Below are positions 42,196-51,889 of a stretch of DNA of 64,000 bases, piece by piece (position 1 is the first letter of the stretch; each line of letters opens with the position of its first letter). Below the pieces are notes generated by a model. The model was not told the DNA's origin. It saw only the letters and a list, made by a program, of their open reading frames with translations, and made no database searches. This DNA comes from Dorea_A amylophila (lineage in GTDB: Bacteria; Bacillota; Clostridia; Lachnospirales; Lachnospiraceae): positions 5,046 through 69,045 of the forward strand of contig NZ_JAOQJW010000022.1 in assembly GCF_025567265.1 (NCBI RefSeq), given 5' to 3'. The translations under genes and the position numbers were made by a program.

Positions 42196-42855
42196 TTATC
42201 TGTCTTTCGTTTCCATCAGAATCACAATTCCATTCAGGAAGCTGATTGTCACTTCATCCTCCTGGAACTGATTGCTGACGCAAAGGCTGTCATATGGTAT
42301 CAGTGTATGATTCGTCAATGGATACTTTGCCCCTTTGATACTGAAACCAAATACTTCCTCGCCTAACGGAAACACAGAAAAATACGGTCCATAAGTTTCT
42401 CCTTTTTTCAGATGGGTTTCCCCGCCTCCGATCAGACGGATCTTATTCTGGCGATCCATGATCACAGCATTAATTCCGGCTTTAAACGGGATTGCAAGGC
42501 TCTGAACATTTGCCCAGAGGTGATCGATACGACCTCCGGTTGCTCCCAGGATTAGAATCTCACCTGCCCCTAATGTCATAGCCAGTCTGATTGCAATCTC
42601 TGTATCAGATGCATCTTTTACCGGATTAAATTCCCTGATCGGAACATCTGTCTCATTACGGTAATAATCTCCAATCTCTTTTTTTACACTGTCAAAATCT
42701 CCGACAATATAATTTGGCAGAATCTGATGGCTGTAAAGGAACTCCATACCTTTGTCCACACCGATCACATACTGGTTTTCCTCTTTTTCAAGGATTGATA
42801 ATACAAATTCTTCTTCCAGCTCCCCACCGCTGATAATCACAATCTTCTTATTCAT
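42196..42855 (-). CDS. thiN: Thiamine diphosphokinase
   Basis: Makes thiamine diphosphate directly from thiamine. The 219-residue product has IISGGELEEEF, VGDFDSV with its metal/phosphate aspartates, KDASDTEIAI, and LGATGGRIDHLWANV, with a C-terminal beta domain. It overlaps rpe by eight bases, the usual rsgA-rpe-thiN order of Clostridia. Together with thiM, thiE and thiD (9546-12485) the window supports thiamine salvage but shows no de novo thiC or thiG. Confidence 0.95.
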   Translation of the reverse strand: MNKKIVIISGGELEEEFVLSILEKEENQYVIGVDKGMEFLYSHQILPNYIVGDFDSVKKEIGDYYRNETDVPIREFNPVKDASDTEIAIRLAMTLGAGEILILGATGGRIDHLWANVQSLAIPFKAGINAVIMDRQNKIRLIGGGETHLKKGETYGPYFSVFPLGEEVFGFSIKGAKYPLTNHTLIPYDSLCVSNQFQEDEVTISFLNGIVILMETKDR

Positions 42856-43513
42856 AACTTTTCAATATCTCCATGAATTTTGCAGTATTTTCCCCGGCAT
42901 CTCCTCTGAACACAGCAGAACCGGCCACAATTACATTTGCGCCTGCATCCAATACTTCTCTGACATTCTCCACATAGATTCCTCCGTCTACCTGAATATC
43001 TGTCTCCAGATTTTTTTCATTCAGCATCGCACGGACCTCACGGATCTTATCCAGTGATTCCGGAATAAATTTCTGTCCGCCAAATCCCGGATGCACGCTC
43101 ATGATCAGGATCATCTCCACGTCTTCCAGATATGGAACAAGCTCTTTTACATCTGTCTCTGGATTAACAGCCAGTCCTGCCTTCATGCCACATGCATGGA
43201 TTTTATCCAATGTCGTTTTTACGTCTTCACAGGCCTCCAGATGTACCGTTACATAGTCAGCTCCCGCCTTCTGGAATGCTTCTACATAGCGGATCGGTTC
43301 CTGCACCATCAGATGTGCATCCATGAATTGCTCCGTTGCATCATGGATTGATGCCAGAACCGGCATACCAAATGATATACTTGGTACAAACATTCCATCC
43401 ATAACGTCAAAATGAATATACGCTGCCCCATTTTCCTCTGTCTTCTTCATTTCCTGACCCAAAACTTTGAAATCTGCCGCTAGTATTGACGGTGACAATA
43501 CATAGTTCATCAT
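42848..43513 (-). CDS. rpe: Ribulose-phosphate 3-epimerase
   Basis: Pentose phosphate enzyme that interconverts ribulose-5-P and xylulose-5-P. The 221-residue TIM barrel has SPSILAADF, HFDVMDGMFVPSISFG, DAHLMV, MSVHPGFGGQKF and DGGIYVENV, which hold the metal ligands and catalytic aspartates. An AGGAGG lies before the ATGATG start; either ATG would do. The start shares one base with the rsgA stop codon (TGATG). Confidence 0.96.
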   Translation of the reverse strand: MMNYVLSPSILAADFKVLGQEMKKTEENGAAYIHFDVMDGMFVPSISFGMPVLASIHDATEQFMDAHLMVQEPIRYVEAFQKAGADYVTVHLEACEDVKTTLDKIHACGMKAGLAVNPETDVKELVPYLEDVEMILIMSVHPGFGGQKFIPESLDKIREVRAMLNEKNLETDIQVDGGIYVENVREVLDAGANVIVAGSAVFRGDAGENTAKFMEILKSYE

Positions 43514-44391
43514 CAGTACCTCCTTTTATTCTTCACTTCCTCATACATTTCTATATAATTCTGATAACGGATTTTATGAATTTTATCCTCTTCCAGAGCT
43601 GCCTTTACGGCACACCCCGGCTCATGCACATGATCACAACCGTTAAACTTGCACATTCCTTCGTATTTCCGGAATTCCGGAAAGAAGTACTTCAGATCTT
43701 CTTTTTCATAATCATTCACATATAACGAACTGAATCCCGGTGTATCCATGATATATGAATTTTCATCAATGGCGAACAATTCCGAATGTCTGGTGGTATG
43801 CTTTCCCCTCTCAATCTTCGTACTGATTGCCCCTGTCTCCATATCTGCCTCCGGCTGCAGAATATTAATGATCGAAGATTTTCCCACTCCGGACGGACCT
43901 GCGATCGCTGTTGTCTTTCCTTTCAGAAGTTCACGTATAGTTTCAATCCCCCGTTCTTTTTTCGCACTGACAAATACCAGCGGATAACCGCATGATTCAT
44001 AGATTGATTCCAATTCCTTCACCTGCGGATCTGTCGCAATGTCTTCTTTATTAAAGCATAACACAACCGGAATCTCTTTGCTTTCCATCATAACAAGAAA
44101 GCGGTCCAGCAGATTAAAGTGTGGATTCGGCTTCGTGATTGCAAAGACTACCAATGCCTGATCGATATTGGCCACAGCCGGGCGGATCAGCTCATTCTGC
44201 CGTGGCAGTATCTTCACTATATTTCCTTTTTTTTCCGATTCATCAAGAATCTCTATCTCTACATTGTCTCCCACCAAAGGCTTGATCTTTTCTTTCCGGA
44301 ATACACCTTTGGCTTTGCATTCATAAACACCGAATTCTACTACGTGAACGTAGTAGAATCCGGCAATTCCTTTTATAATTTTTCCCTGCAT
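43513..44391 (-). CDS. rsgA: Ribosome small subunit GTPase RsgA
   Basis: Circularly permuted GTPase that aids maturation of the 30S subunit. The 292-residue product starts with an OB-fold domain (about 1-65), then the G motifs in permuted order: FNKED (G4), VSAKKERG (G5), GPSGVGKSS (G1) and DTPGF (G3). The C-terminal zinc site is CKFNGCDHVHEPGC. It follows prkC by six bases, and the order with PrkC and PrpC is conserved in Bacillota. Confidence 0.96.
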   Translation of the reverse strand: MQGKIIKGIAGFYYVHVVEFGVYECKAKGVFRKEKIKPLVGDNVEIEILDESEKKGNIVKILPRQNELIRPAVANIDQALVVFAITKPNPHFNLLDRFLVMMESKEIPVVLCFNKEDIATDPQVKELESIYESCGYPLVFVSAKKERGIETIRELLKGKTTAIAGPSGVGKSSIINILQPEADMETGAISTKIERGKHTTRHSELFAIDENSYIMDTPGFSSLYVNDYEKEDLKYFFPEFRKYEGMCKFNGCDHVHEPGCAVKAALEEDKIHKIRYQNYIEMYEEVKNKRRY

Positions 44392-44397
44392 AATCTT

Positions 44398-46503
44398 TTA
44401 CTGGCCAGTCGTGGTCCCATCATTTGTATTAGACCCATTCTGGTTATTGTTATCTCCTGTGGTTCCTCCATTTGTCGGCTCCTGTGGTTTCGCCCCGAGG
44501 CTCACCACATAGCTGATCGTACCTCCCTTGGAAATATTTCCAGAAGAAGGACTCATGGAGATGATACATCCTTTCGCATAACTGCTGCTGTACTGTGAAT
44601 CCGATACATTTGTATACAGACCATTCTGGGATGCCCAGCTCTTAAGTGCTGACTCCTGCTGTCCTACGAAGCTCTGGATATCAATCTTTTCTTCCGGTTT
44701 CGGTCCGTTACTTACCGTGATTGAAATGGTTGTTCCGGCTGCCGCCTTACCTCCAGGTGTTACAGTCTGGCTGATAACCATTCCTTTTTCCACACTGTCA
44801 CTGTAGTCATATGTTACAGTTCCTACATTGAATCCATAATTCTTGATCGTACTCTGTGCAGTTGCATCTGCCATGCCTCTTACATCCGGCACCGTCTTCT
44901 TATCTGTTCCCTGACTTACCAGCATGGTAACTGTAGAACCCTTTTCAGCTTTTGTTCCGGCAGAAGGTGTTGTATTGATGACATTACCGCTTGCTACACT
45001 GTCATCATACTGGAAACTTGAAATCACCTTAAATCCTGCATCTTCCAGTTCTTTCTGTGCTTCCGTTTCACTCATACCGCTGACATCCGGTACCTGCTTT
45101 TTACTTTTTACCAGTCCCGAACTAATAACAACTTCTATAGTTGTATTTTTCTTTACCTTTTCACCGGCTTCCGGAGTCTGTTTAGAGACCAGTCCGGCTT
45201 TATATTTTTTAGATTCTGTTCTCTTAATCGGTTTTATTCCAAGATCTTTCTTTTTCAGTGCAGCCTTTGCCTGCTCCTCTGTCATACCACGGATATCTGG
45301 AACTGTAACTTTTCCTGACGTATCTGCATCATCCTCTGTAGTAATTCCGCCAAACGACTTGAAAACCCCCGCTGCCTTTCCCACTGTAAATACAAGGATC
45401 AGCACAATGATCGCAATTACCACAATCGTCAGAATCTTCATGAGCTTATGCATATGCGGATTTACTTCATCCGAATCTCTCCCGGATGCATAATCATCGT
45501 ATTCGTCGTCGCCATCTTCTCTGTCGTTATATCCTTTTCCCGAATACACATCTGTAGTGTCATATTCATCATCATATTCGTCGTCATCATCGTAACCGTT
45601 ACGGATATCATCCAGATCTTTATCTGTCATAATAACCGTATCGGAATCCCCGCCTGCCGACGCTATTCTTACGAAATCTCCATCCGGATCTACCAGTGAA
45701 TGCTTCAGATCCTGAATCAGATCTCCTGTACTTGTATATCTTCTCTCAGAACTCTTCTGTGTACATTTCAGAATAATCTGTTCCAGGCTGTAAGGAATAT
45801 CCGGAACCAGCTCCGACGGCGGTGTGATCTCCTGCTGCAGATGTTTCATTGCAACTTCTACCGTTGTCTCGCCATCAAACGGAACCTGCCCTGTTACCAT
45901 CTCAAATAAGGTAATACCAATGGAATAGATATCACTTCTCTGATCACTGAATCCGCCTCTCGCCTGCTCCGGTGATGTATAATGCACGGAGCCCATTGCA
46001 TTCGTACTTACTGTATTCGAAGTTACAGCTTTCGCAATTCCAAAATCTGTAACCTTTACCTTCCCATCCTTGGAAATGATAATATTCTGCGGCTTGATAT
46101 CACGGTGAATAATTCCTGATGCATGCGCCGCACCGATACCACTGCACATCTGGATTGCAATACTGATCGTCTCTTTGTGAGACAGTCTTCCTTTTCTCTC
46201 TATATATTCTTTTAAGGTAATCCCTTCTACAAGCTCCATGACCATATAATTAAGGCCGCGGTCTTCTCCGACATCATATACATTCACGATATTCGGATGC
46301 ATCAGTCCGGCTGCCGCCTGTGCCTCCGAACGGAATTTTCTTACGAAATTTTCATCTTCTTTATACTGCTTCTTTAATACCTTAATCGCCACATAACGGT
46401 TCAGCATCTGGTCCCGGCCTTTATAGACATCCGCCATTCCACCGGCACCGATCTTACTAAGTACAGCATATCTCTTGCCTAGTACGATTCCATCTTTTAC
46501 CAT
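44398..46503 (-). CDS. prkC: Serine/threonine protein kinase with PASTA domains
   Basis: Membrane kinase that senses cell wall fragments. Residues 1-275 are the kinase: GAGGMADVYKG (P-loop), AIKVLKK with the ATP lysine, HRDIKPQNIII (catalytic loop), DFGIA, and the activation loop TSNTVSTNAMGSVHYTSPEQ. An acidic linker rich in Asp and Tyr follows (about 300-350), then one membrane helix (about 358-380), then four PASTA domains, beginning VTVPDIRGM, QVPDVSGM, TVPDVRGM and the divergent IDIQSFVGQ, and a Gly/Asn/Thr tail. It overlaps the phosphatase gene by seven bases. Confidence 0.96.
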   Translation of the reverse strand: MVKDGIVLGKRYAVLSKIGAGGMADVYKGRDQMLNRYVAIKVLKKQYKEDENFVRKFRSEAQAAAGLMHPNIVNVYDVGEDRGLNYMVMELVEGITLKEYIERKGRLSHKETISIAIQMCSGIGAAHASGIIHRDIKPQNIIISKDGKVKVTDFGIAKAVTSNTVSTNAMGSVHYTSPEQARGGFSDQRSDIYSIGITLFEMVTGQVPFDGETTVEVAMKHLQQEITPPSELVPDIPYSLEQIILKCTQKSSERRYTSTGDLIQDLKHSLVDPDGDFVRIASAGGDSDTVIMTDKDLDDIRNGYDDDDEYDDEYDTTDVYSGKGYNDREDGDDEYDDYASGRDSDEVNPHMHKLMKILTIVVIAIIVLILVFTVGKAAGVFKSFGGITTEDDADTSGKVTVPDIRGMTEEQAKAALKKKDLGIKPIKRTESKKYKAGLVSKQTPEAGEKVKKNTTIEVVISSGLVKSKKQVPDVSGMSETEAQKELEDAGFKVISSFQYDDSVASGNVINTTPSAGTKAEKGSTVTMLVSQGTDKKTVPDVRGMADATAQSTIKNYGFNVGTVTYDYSDSVEKGMVISQTVTPGGKAAAGTTISITVSNGPKPEEKIDIQSFVGQQESALKSWASQNGLYTNVSDSQYSSSYAKGCIISMSPSSGNISKGGTISYVVSLGAKPQEPTNGGTTGDNNNQNGSNTNDGTTTGQ

Positions 46504-47240
46504 ACACTCACCTCATCAGCAAGTGGCTCTGCCACGATAACCCCTATATTATCTCTCCCGCCATTGCTATTTGCTTTTTCTATCAACATCTGAACAGCTT
46601 CTACTACATCCCTGGAACCCTTGACAATATTAAACATATCTTCGTCCTCAACCATATTGCTGAGTCCGTCTGTACACATCAAAATAATATCACCCTTCTT
46701 CAGACGATATTCATAAATATCTGGTTCCACATTTTCCTTTACACCGATTGCACGTGTAATAATATTCTTATCCGGATGGTTTCTTGCTTCTTCTGCCTTG
46801 ATTCCACCGAGTCTTACCATCTCTTCTACCAGCGAGTGATCCTTGGAAAGCTGTCGGATCTTGTCATTGATCAGGTAAAGTCTGCTGTCTCCTACATTGG
46901 CAAAGTACAATGTATTGCCAACAACAGTTGCCGCTACCAGTGTTGTTCCCATACCTTCCAGCTTGATATCTCTTGAAGCTGCCTCGATTAATTTATGATT
47001 TGCAATACTGACTACGCTTCTGAGAATCTCCTCGGGTTTATCCATCGGTGTCTTCTTCAACTCATCTTTTAATACATTTACCGTATAACTGGACGCAAAA
47101 TCTCCCGCCTTATGTCCGCCCATTCCATCGGCGACCGTAAGGAGGTTTGGAAATGGTCCTATTGGTCTGTCTGTAACGTATACATAGTCCTGATTGACCT
47201 CACGTCTTCTTCCCACATCAGTCATTGCATATATTTTCAT
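46497..47240 (-). CDS. prpC: PP2C-type protein phosphatase, partner of PrkC
   Basis: Removes phosphate from PrkC and its targets. The 247-residue product shows TDVGRRREVNQDYVYV, VADGMGGHKAGDFAS, FANVGDSRLYL, DHSLVEEMVRLGGI and CTDGLSNMVED, which carry the metal-binding aspartates of the PPM family. The start at 47240 has GAGGGAGAG upstream; the frame extends 16 codons earlier without a better site. It overlaps the end of rlmN by 23 bases and the start of prkC by seven. Confidence 0.95.
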   Translation of the reverse strand: MKIYAMTDVGRRREVNQDYVYVTDRPIGPFPNLLTVADGMGGHKAGDFASSYTVNVLKDELKKTPMDKPEEILRSVVSIANHKLIEAASRDIKLEGMGTTLVAATVVGNTLYFANVGDSRLYLINDKIRQLSKDHSLVEEMVRLGGIKAEEARNHPDKNIITRAIGVKENVEPDIYEYRLKKGDIILMCTDGLSNMVEDEDMFNIVKGSRDVVEAVQMLIEKANSNGGRDNIGVIVAEPLADEVSVW

Positions 47241-48288
47241 CTGTCTCTCCCTCGCTTTTGGCTGCGTGTCTACGGCGCAGCTGTCCACAAGCTCCGTCTA
47301 TATCAGAGCCTCTTTCCCTTCTTATAGTAACATTAATTCCGTTTTTTTCAAGTTTATTTTTAAATTCCAAGGCATTTTTGCGGTCTGGCTTTTTAAAATC
47401 ACGCTCTTTGATCGGATTCACCGGGATCAGGTTCAGATGGCAGTTTCTTCGTTTTAAAATCGCCGTCAGTTCTCTGATATCATCCGGCTGGTCATTGACT
47501 CCTGCCACCAAACTGTATTCGAAAGTAATTCTTCTTCCTGTCTTATCAAAATAATAGTCACAGGCATCCAGTACATCAGACAATTCATATTTATTTGCTA
47601 CCGGCATCAGCTTCTTACGTTTTTCCTGGCTGGATCCATGAAGTGACAGAGCCAGTGTGATCTGCAGTCCCTCTTCAGCAAGTCTTCTCATATTCGGGAC
47701 AATCCCGCAGGTAGATGCTGTAATATTTCTCTGGCTGATATGAAGCCCGTGTTCATCACTCAGCATATGGATGAATTTTATGAAATTATCATAATTGTCC
47801 AACGGTTCTCCGGTTCCCATAACCACCACATTGGAAACTCTTTCTTCTGTAATCTTCTGAATATGATAGATCTGACGGAGCATCTCCGATGTCTCCAGAC
47901 TCCTGACGAGTCCTCCGATCGTTGATGCACAGAACCTGCACCCCATACGGCATCCGGCCTGCGAAGAGATACACACAGAATTGCCGTAATTATATTTCAT
48001 CAGAACACTTTCTACCATATTACCGTCTTCCAGTTCAAACAGGAACTTCTCAGTCGGATCCACTTTCGATATCTGGTGATCGATCATCTTCACTTTCCGG
48101 ATCTCATAGTTTTCTTTCAACTTCTCACGCAGCCCTTTGGACAGATTTGTCATCTCATCAAAATCATCTGCCAGCTTTACATGAAGCCATTCATAGATTT
48201 GTTTGCTCCGGAATGCTTTTTCTCCGATTGCAAGCATCTCTTCTTTTAATTCATCATAATTGTAGGAACATATATCTTTCTTATTCAT
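47218..48288 (-). CDS. rlmN: 23S rRNA (adenine-2503-C2)-methyltransferase RlmN
   Basis: Radical SAM enzyme that methylates A2503 of 23S rRNA and A37 of some tRNAs. The 356-residue product has the cluster motif CRMGCRFCAS, the second cysteine region STCGIVPNMRRLAEEG, VVMGTGEPLDNYDN and LIPVNPIKERDF, with the final active Cys in GACGQLRR. It overlaps rsmB by eight bases and prpC by 23, as in other Clostridia. Confidence 0.96.
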   Translation of the reverse strand: MNKKDICSYNYDELKEEMLAIGEKAFRSKQIYEWLHVKLADDFDEMTNLSKGLREKLKENYEIRKVKMIDHQISKVDPTEKFLFELEDGNMVESVLMKYNYGNSVCISSQAGCRMGCRFCASTIGGLVRSLETSEMLRQIYHIQKITEERVSNVVVMGTGEPLDNYDNFIKFIHMLSDEHGLHISQRNITASTCGIVPNMRRLAEEGLQITLALSLHGSSQEKRKKLMPVANKYELSDVLDACDYYFDKTGRRITFEYSLVAGVNDQPDDIRELTAILKRRNCHLNLIPVNPIKERDFKKPDRKNALEFKNKLEKNGINVTIRRERGSDIDGACGQLRRRHAAKSEGETDENICND

Positions 48289-49591
48289 GATTCACCCTTT
48301 TTAATATTGCTATATAGAATCCGTCTCCCGCATCTCTTCCCGGAATCATCTGTTTTTCTTTCACCAGTTCAAACTCCGGATATTCTTTCAGAAACCACTC
48401 CACATTCCCCTCATTCTCTTCTCTGTGTATCGTACAGGTACTATATAAAAGCTTTCCCCCTGGCTTTACATAATCCTTTACTACCGACAGGATCTTCTTT
48501 TGTAACTCCACCAGATCTGCTTCTGTCTTTTCATTCATCTTATAGCGCAGATCCGGCTTCTTTCCAAGTACACCAAGCCCGGAACACGGAAGATCTGCAA
48601 TTACAATATCGGCCGTTTCTTTCTTATGTGGATCGTATATTGCAGCATCCTGACATACTGCATTAATATTTGTAAGACCGCTTCTTTCAATATTATCCCT
48701 GATCAGCGCCACCTTATACTCTGTCAGATCTCTCGCTTCCACATGACCGGTTCCGTTCAGAAGTTCTGCAATATGTATCGCCTTTCCTCCCGGTGCTGCA
48801 CACACATCCAGCACCTGGTCTCCTGCTTTCACTTCCGACCATAATGCTACCTGCATAGAACTTAAGTCCTGTACCTGGTAAAGTCCCTCACAAAAGCTTG
48901 GAAGTGCAGACAGATGATCATATCCGGACAGATACAGTGCACATGGAATCTCTGGCACTTCCCCTGCCGTCACACCTTCTTTTTCCAAAATTGCGATCAG
49001 CTCTGCTTTTTTGATCTTATGTTCATCAAACCGGACTGTCAGCGGCTTTTCTTCCAAAAATGCTTTTCCGATCATTTTTACCGTCTCTTCATCATATACT
49101 TTCAGCCACTGCTTTACCATCCATTCCGGCAATGAATACTTTATGGAAATGAAGGCCTCTTGATCTTTCTCATCCGGATAGCTGATCTTGTCCAGATTTC
49201 TGCCGATATTACGAAGTACCCCATTGACAAATCCCTTCAGGTTCACAAACCCTCTTTTTCCCGCAAGTTTTACTGCTTCATTACAGATTGCCGAATCTGG
49301 TACGCTGTCCATATATTTCATCTGATACACCGAACTTCTTAAAATCGTGCGGATCACAGGTTTCATCTTATTTACTTTTACTTTGGAAAACTGATTGATG
49401 ATATAATCGATCTCAATCATACGCTCCAGTGTTCCATTTACTACTCTTGTAATAAATGCGCGTTCCCGTTTGTCCAGATATTGATATTTATCCAGAACAT
49501 TCTTTATCACGATATGGCTGTACTCACCGTCTCTTGTAATCTGAAGCAGCATGTCCAGCACTAATTCTCTTTCATTTACAGACGCCTGCAT
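48281..49591 (-). CDS. rsmB: 16S rRNA (cytosine-967-C5)-methyltransferase RsmB
   Basis: Methylates C967 of 16S rRNA. The 436-residue product has an N-terminal NusB-like domain (about 1-135) and a C-terminal SAM domain with DVCAAPGGKAIHIAE, DLPCSGLGVLGKKPD and the catalytic cysteine motif YSTCTIHREENE. The start at 49591 is set by GAGGAGG; the frame is open ten codons further. It stands between the zinc peptidase and rlmN genes. Confidence 0.94.
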   Translation of the reverse strand: MQASVNERELVLDMLLQITRDGEYSHIVIKNVLDKYQYLDKRERAFITRVVNGTLERMIEIDYIINQFSKVKVNKMKPVIRTILRSSVYQMKYMDSVPDSAICNEAVKLAGKRGFVNLKGFVNGVLRNIGRNLDKISYPDEKDQEAFISIKYSLPEWMVKQWLKVYDEETVKMIGKAFLEEKPLTVRFDEHKIKKAELIAILEKEGVTAGEVPEIPCALYLSGYDHLSALPSFCEGLYQVQDLSSMQVALWSEVKAGDQVLDVCAAPGGKAIHIAELLNGTGHVEARDLTEYKVALIRDNIERSGLTNINAVCQDAAIYDPHKKETADIVIADLPCSGLGVLGKKPDLRYKMNEKTEADLVELQKKILSVVKDYVKPGGKLLYSTCTIHREENEGNVEWFLKEYPEFELVKEKQMIPGRDAGDGFYIAILKRVNHE

Positions 49592-49658
49592 ACGTCCCCT
49601 CCTCTTTCCATAGATATACAATCAGGGAAGCGGCTTATATCCCCTTCCCTTTCGTTAA

Positions 49659-50366
49659 TTAATCGTTTCTTCGATTTCCAGTCAGAAGCAGTATACGCAG
49701 AAGCTGCAGAATTGCAGATGCTGCTCCGGCTACATAAGTAAGTGCTGCCGCTGTCAGCACCTTTCTGGTATCTCTGACTTCATCCTCATACAACATGCCT
49801 GTATTACCAAGGATCTTCAATGCCCTGTGTGACGCATCAAATTCCACCGGTAATGTCACAATCTGGAATAACACTGCAAGCGAAAATGCAAGAATTCCGA
49901 GATTGATAAACAACACAGAGGTTGTACTGCTGTTGAAGAAAAATCCAAGGATGATCAGCGGCCATGCGATAGAACTTCCGAAATTTGCTACCGGTACCAG
50001 ACTGCTTCTTAACTTCAACGGTACATATCCGGTCGCATGCTGTACCGCGTGTCCGCATTCATGTGCTGCTACTCCAAGTGCAGCTACCGATGTGGAATTA
50101 TAGGTTGCATCCGAAAGTCTCAAAGTCCTGGTTCTCGGGTCATAATGGTCGGTCAGATTACCGGAAATGTGCTCGATCCGCACATCATACAGGCCTTCTC
50201 TGTGAAGAATCTGTTCTGCCGCATCCCTTCCTGTCATACCGGAATGATTCCTTACTCTGGAATATCTGCTGAATGTGGAATTCATCTTCGCAGATGCGAT
50301 CAGGCAGATCACGACACCAATCAGCACTAATATATACGTTGGATCAAAATACATTGGATAATACAT
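49659..50366 (-). CDS. Membrane zinc metallopeptidase (YugP type)
   Basis: Predicted membrane-bound neutral zinc peptidase of 235 residues. One N-terminal helix (about 10-28) is followed by a soluble domain with the zinc motif HECGHAVQH at about 101-109, and then three more helices (about 125-160 and 200-225). The exact target proteins are not known. It sits between fmt and rsmB, a common location for this family in Clostridia. Confidence 0.88.
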   Translation of the reverse strand: MYYPMYFDPTYILVLIGVVICLIASAKMNSTFSRYSRVRNHSGMTGRDAAEQILHREGLYDVRIEHISGNLTDHYDPRTRTLRLSDATYNSTSVAALGVAAHECGHAVQHATGYVPLKLRSSLVPVANFGSSIAWPLIILGFFFNSSTTSVLFINLGILAFSLAVLFQIVTLPVEFDASHRALKILGNTGMLYEDEVRDTRKVLTAAALTYVAGAASAILQLLRILLLTGNRRND

Positions 50367-50442
50367 AATTATCAGCCTCCTTGCTCTCTATGACCTGCAT
50401 TATATATGAAAATTTCCCCAAATAGCAGGTTTTCATACATTT

Positions 50443-51393
50443 TTAACAATTCTTAATCATTTGTGAAGAAAGTTCACATCCTGTTTCGATCTGATAACCT
50501 CGTAAGAAAGCGTCCGCTTCCATTCTCTTCTTTCCAGGGATCTGAAGTACCAGTACTTTCAGAAGTCCGTCTCCTGTCTGTACAGAAAATCCGTCTTTTT
50601 CCACTTTCACGATTGTTCCCGGGGTTGCATCGGTATTCTCATCCAGAACTTTTGCTTCCCAGATTTTCATGACTTTACCATTCCAGTCTGTGTAAGCACT
50701 CGGCCATGGATTCAGACCCCGGATCAGACATTCGATTGCCTTCGCAGACTTGCTCCAATCGATATCTCCGAGCTTTTTGTCCAGCATTTTCGCATATGCT
50801 GTCGGGCTTTCTCCCTGTGTTTCCCACGTTGCGGTCTTATCTTCCAGTGCCTTTAATGTCTCAACACAGAGCTTTGCACCTGCTTTAGCAAGCTTGTCAT
50901 GAAGGCTTCCGCCTGTCTCATCTTCTGCCAGTGGCACTTCTGTCTTCATGATCATATCTCCCGTATCCAGGCCTTCATTCATCTGCATCGTCGTTACACC
51001 AGACACTTTATCCCCGTTGATAACTGCCCACTGAATCGGAGCCGCACCACGGTAACTTGGCAATAAGGACGCATGTACATTGATGCATCCGTATGGTGTC
51101 ATCTCAAGAATTTCTTTTGGAAGGATCTGTCCGAATGCGATAACGACCATGATATCTGCATTATATTTGCGAAGTTCTTCTACGGCCTGCGCTTCTCTGA
51201 TCTTCACCGGCTGAAAGACCGGGATTCCATGTGCCAGTGCTGCTTCTTTGACCGGTGTATACTGCATCTTGCCGCCACGTCCTTTCGGCTTATCCGGCTG
51301 TGTGACTGCAAGTACGACTTCATGTCCGGCTTCGATCAGTGCTTCCAGTGTTCCGACCGAAAAGTCCGGTGTTCCCATGAATATTACTTTCAT
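50443..51393 (-). CDS. fmt: Methionyl-tRNA formyltransferase
   Basis: Formylates initiator Met-tRNA. The 316-residue product has MGTPDFSVGTLEAL, INVHASLLPSYRGAAPIQWA with the catalytic Asn-His, and MNEGLDTGDMI, with a C-terminal OB-like domain. The start at 51393 is set by GAGGAGG; an ATG six codons earlier lies within that site. It begins one base after the def stop codon. Confidence 0.96.
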   Translation of the reverse strand: MKVIFMGTPDFSVGTLEALIEAGHEVVLAVTQPDKPKGRGGKMQYTPVKEAALAHGIPVFQPVKIREAQAVEELRKYNADIMVVIAFGQILPKEILEMTPYGCINVHASLLPSYRGAAPIQWAVINGDKVSGVTTMQMNEGLDTGDMIMKTEVPLAEDETGGSLHDKLAKAGAKLCVETLKALEDKTATWETQGESPTAYAKMLDKKLGDIDWSKSAKAIECLIRGLNPWPSAYTDWNGKVMKIWEAKVLDENTDATPGTIVKVEKDGFSVQTGDGLLKVLVLQIPGKKRMEADAFLRGYQIETGCELSSQMIKNC

Positions 51394-51394
51394 G

Positions 51395-51868
51395 CTATTC
51401 TTCCTCCTCATAGTTCACGTCATGTACTTCACCCTCTACCAGTCTGGTATATAACTTACCATCCAGATGGTCGATTTCATGACAGAATGCTCTTGCAAGG
51501 AGACCTTCTCCTTCCAGGATCACTTCTTCCATATCTTCATTCAATGCTTTTACTTTCGCATAATTCGGTCTTGTCACGATTCCTGCTTTTCCAGGAAGGC
51601 TTAAGCATCCTTCTTCGCCTGTCTGTTCTCCGGATGTCTCCAGGATCACCGGATTGATCAGGACGATCGGTCCTTCTCCGATATCAATGACTACGATACG
51701 CTTCAGGATCCCAACCTGTGGTGCCGCAAGCCCTACGCCCATTGCTTCATACATGGTATCTAACATGTCGTTGATCAGTACTTTTGTGCGAAGCGTCATC
51801 TTCGTTACTTCTTTACATTCTTTATTCAGAACTTCATCCCCAAATTCTCTGATTGTTCTAAGTGCCAT
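51395..51868 (-). CDS. def: Peptide deformylase
   Basis: Metalloenzyme that removes formyl groups from new proteins. The 157-residue product has the three motifs GVGLAAPQVG, EEGCLSLP with the metal Cys, and HEIDHLDG with two metal His and the catalytic Glu. Length is standard for the short bacterial form. It lies between priA and fmt in the usual order. Confidence 0.97.
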   Translation of the reverse strand: MALRTIREFGDEVLNKECKEVTKMTLRTKVLINDMLDTMYEAMGVGLAAPQVGILKRIVVIDIGEGPIVLINPVILETSGEQTGEEGCLSLPGKAGIVTRPNYAKVKALNEDMEEVILEGEGLLARAFCHEIDHLDGKLYTRLVEGEVHDVNYEEEE

Positions 51869-51889
51869 CTCTTTTGTCTCCTTTATCTT

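Noticed and set aside
51073..51657. 194-residue plus-strand open frame
   Set aside because: Antisense to fmt and def, which fully explain the region.
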